The notes beneath the pieces are model-generated. The model was not told the DNA's origin and did not search any database. It saw only the letters and a list, made by a program, of their open reading frames with translations. 6,756 nucleotides of DNA, from positions 1-6,756 of the forward strand of contig JAAEQP010000717.1 of the NCBI GenBank assembly GCA_024231375.1, given 5' to 3'. This document shows, piece by piece, positions 5,016 to 6,756 of this stretch (positions within the stretch are counted from its first letter, which is position 1; each line of letters opens with the position of its first letter). The translations under genes were made by a program, and so were the position numbers. Origin of the DNA: a bacterium (GTDB taxonomy: Bacteria; Hydrogenedentota; Hydrogenedentia; Hydrogenedentiales; SLHB01).

Positions 5016-6626
5016 TCAGCCGAGGACCGACATGTCCGCGAAGTAGACGTAGATCAGGATGACGATGACGACCAGGGCCAATCCTGCCCACCGCGCGTGC
5101 CGCCACGGGGTCATGTCCACCGCCTTCACGTCTTCCTGGACCCATTCGGTCTTGCGTGGGACGACTGTGCCAAGGATGAGCATCAAGACCACGAGGCAGG
5201 CAAACACCAGTCCCAGGAAATGGAACTCGTGCATGGCCTCAACCCAGTCGCTGAAGGGCGACACGAAGTAGCCGATGGCGATCGCGACAAGCCCTGCCAC
5301 CAACGCGACCTTCGCCGCCAGCGCCGGTACCCGGCGCGTTATCATCCCCACCAGCACCACCGCGAAGATGGGGATGAAGTACATGCCGTTCATCTTCTGC
5401 AAGTACCCGAAGATGCTCTCGGTCTTCGCAAGAAGCGGCGCAATGACCATGGCCGCGCCCGCGATGGTCCACCCGAATACCTTGCCCGACCGAACGACCT
5501 GTGCTTCCGACGCGTCCGGTTTTAGCACCGTCTTGTACAGCCCCAGACTGAAGAGGGTGCAGGAACTGTTGAGCGCCGAGTTGAAGCTGGACAGGATGGC
5601 GCCCACCATTGCCGCCGCGAAGAACCCCGCCAATGGCGCGGGCAACACGGTGTTCACCAACTTGCCGTAGGCGTGATCTGCCTTGATCCCTTCGCTCGCG
5701 AACATGGCGAAAGCGATAATGCCCGGAAGCACCAGGTAAAACGGCCCCAACAGCTTCAGGAAACCCGTCAGCAGCACGCCCTTCTGACCTTCCGCCAGGC
5801 TCGACGCGCCGAAGGTTCGTTGGATGATCTGCTGGTTTGTTGTCCAGTAGAAGAGATTCAACAGCATAATTCCCGTGAATACCGTGTGAAACGGCACCGA
5901 TGTGTCCTCGCTGCCAATCGAGTTGGAATACTTGTCCGGAAGATCGCGCAACGCGTCGATTCCGGCCCCCAGCCCCTCACCGCCGCCAAGCATGCGCAGG
6001 GCGAAGAAGGTGATCAGGAAGCCACCCACCAACAGACCAATGCCGTTGAGCGTGTCCGAGACGGCGACTGTCCGCAATCCGCCGAACAAGGCATACAGCG
6101 AACCCACAACGCCCACCACGGCCACGATCAACCAGAGCGTGGCCGCGTGCGAAGGCAGGTGGAGCATCCCCTGGATGTCCAGGATGCCGATCAGACCGGT
6201 TGCGCCCGTATACAGAATGATGGGGAGGAGGATGGCGACGTACGCCACCAGGAAGATGATGTTCGCCACCACCTGGGTTTGTGTGTCGAACCGGAGTGCC
6301 AAGTACTGGGGTACCGTCGATACGCCGCTCTTGAGAAACCGCGGCAGGAAGAACAGCGCCATCGTCACCAGCGCGATGACCGCAACAACTTCCCACACCA
6401 TCACGGCGAAGCCATCTGTGAACGCTGCCCCATTGAGACCCACCATCTGCTCCGTGGATAGATTGGTCAGAAGCAGGGAGCCGGCAATCAGCGGAAACGT
6501 CAACGAACGTCCCGCGAGGAAATACCCTTCCGTCGATGCGTGGTCGTCGCGCCGTGTGAACCACCAGGTGAGCGCTCCCACGAGCCCGGTGAAGAATACG
6601 AATGAAGCCAGCGTTATCAGTTGCAT
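5016..6626 (-). CDS. Sodium/solute symporter (SSS family), sugar type
   Basis: Inner-membrane protein of 536 residues with about 14 hydrophobic segments (roughly 3-22, 43-62, 74-95, 121-148, 163-181, 189-211, 246-264, 285-309, 330-350, 384-400, 415-429, 437-455, 468-489, 513-530), expected to import a sugar or related solute with sodium. The sequence aligns by recall with Vibrio vSGLT and resembles E. coli YidK. Positions matching vSGLT sugar contacts are kept: N55, Q60 (in TNLSTEQ), E79, N257, K291 and Q410, as is the inner gate Tyr (Y260). Sodium-site residues A343, S346, S347 and D191 are also kept. NQQIIQRT (264-271) and EGQKG (279-283) are family-typical. The start at 6626 is chosen for AAGGAG 10 nt upstream; the frame is open to 6731 but those 35 codons are not membrane-like. 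It is transcribed toward the beta-helix gene and separately from the oxidoreductases. Glucose, galactose or a uronate are all possible substrates. Confidence 0.94.
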   Translation of the reverse strand: MQLITLASFVFFTGLVGALTWWFTRRDDHASTEGYFLAGRSLTFPLIAGSLLLTNLSTEQMVGLNGAAFTDGFAVMVWEVVAVIALVTMALFFLPRFLKSGVSTVPQYLALRFDTQTQVVANIIFLVAYVAILLPIILYTGATGLIGILDIQGMLHLPSHAATLWLIVAVVGVVGSLYALFGGLRTVAVSDTLNGIGLLVGGFLITFFALRMLGGGEGLGAGIDALRDLPDKYSNSIGSEDTSVPFHTVFTGIMLLNLFYWTTNQQIIQRTFGASSLAEGQKGVLLTGFLKLLGPFYLVLPGIIAFAMFASEGIKADHAYGKLVNTVLPAPLAGFFAAAMVGAILSSFNSALNSSCTLFSLGLYKTVLKPDASEAQVVRSGKVFGWTIAGAAMVIAPLLAKTESIFGYLQKMNGMYFIPIFAVVLVGMITRRVPALAAKVALVAGLVAIAIGYFVSPFSDWVEAMHEFHFLGLVFACLVVLMLILGTVVPRKTEWVQEDVKAVDMTPWRHARWAGLALVVIVILIYVYFADMSVLG

Positions 6627-6636
6627 TGTGTAGACA

Positions 6637-6642
6637 CTCCTT
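6637..6642 (-). promoter_or_regulatory. Ribosome binding site of the symporter gene
   Basis: AAGGAG on the minus strand, 10 nt before the ATG at 6626. It supports this start, which puts the first membrane segment directly at the N terminus, over the in-frame ATG at 6731. Confidence 0.75.
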
Positions 6643-6701
6643 GAGGTCAACTCCGTCGAAGATGGCATGCCGTGCTGAGTTTGGGTGCCACGACAGCCCA
6701 G

Positions 6702-6730
6702 AGTATACGGCATGAGGCGGGCATTCTTCA
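6702..6730 (-). promoter_or_regulatory. Candidate promoter of the symporter gene
   Basis: A good -10 box TATACT (6707-6702, minus strand) lies 17 bp downstream of a poor -35 box TGAAGA (6730-6725, three of six consensus bases). The leader would be about 70 nt. The -10 is convincing, the -35 is not. The rest of 6643-6756 shows nothing else I can support. Confidence 0.35.
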
Positions 6731-6756
6731 CGGTTGCGGTTGACGCGCGAGCCCCC

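Noticed and set aside
5673..6633. Plus-strand open frames opposite the symporter
   Set aside because: Their composition is Arg/Gln/His- or Thr/Arg-rich without motifs, mirroring the third-position GC of the real gene on the other strand.
6627..6731. Start of the symporter at 6731
   Set aside because: The extra 35 residues are polar and unlike the family N terminus, and the candidate -10 box would lie inside them. AAGGAG supports 6626.

Overview
The window looks like a piece of chromosome from an uncultured, GC-rich (roughly 60% by eye) Gram-negative-type bacterium of the Planctomycetota, Verrucomicrobiota/Lentisphaerota or Hydrogenedentota kind. That placement is an inference from gene content: Tat-exported Gfo/Idh/MocA oxidoreductases in tandem, a secreted beta-helix protein opening with a YVS...SWEKAFHTIQ block, a sugar-type sodium symporter, and many intergenic palindromes. 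No rRNA or other marker gene is present to confirm it.

Layout. Positions 1-2765 (minus strand) hold a two-gene operon. The upstream gene (1335-2765) and the downstream gene (1302 to the left edge, last few codons missing) both encode NAD(P)-dependent oxidoreductases with twin-arginine signals. They are 32 bp apart and preceded by a strong promoter (TTGACA, 17 bp, TATGCT). Positions 2766-3558 are a long divergent intergenic region with no credible gene. It carries two inverted copies of a roughly 90-bp module made of three hairpins, plus a solitary small hairpin and a perfect 8-bp stem near its right end. Positions 3559-4740 (plus strand) encode a secreted right-handed beta-helix protein. Positions 4741-5015, between convergent genes, hold a 63-bp inverted repeat flanked by AAAA and TTTT, probably a bidirectional terminator or REP-like element, and further repeat-like scraps. 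Positions 5016-6626 (minus strand) encode a 536-residue sodium/solute symporter with the sugar- and sodium-site residues of the vSGLT group. The last 130 bp hold its leader and a weak candidate promoter.

How the genes may fit together (inference): a secreted beta-helix protein that binds or trims a glycan, exported oxidoreductases acting on free sugars or sugar acids in the periplasm, and a sodium-driven importer would form a small carbohydrate-use locus. Three separate transcripts are implied by the gene orientations. I found no sign of a defence system, CRISPR array, phage or transposase gene. The most unusual material is the pair of three-hairpin modules with compensatory stem changes.
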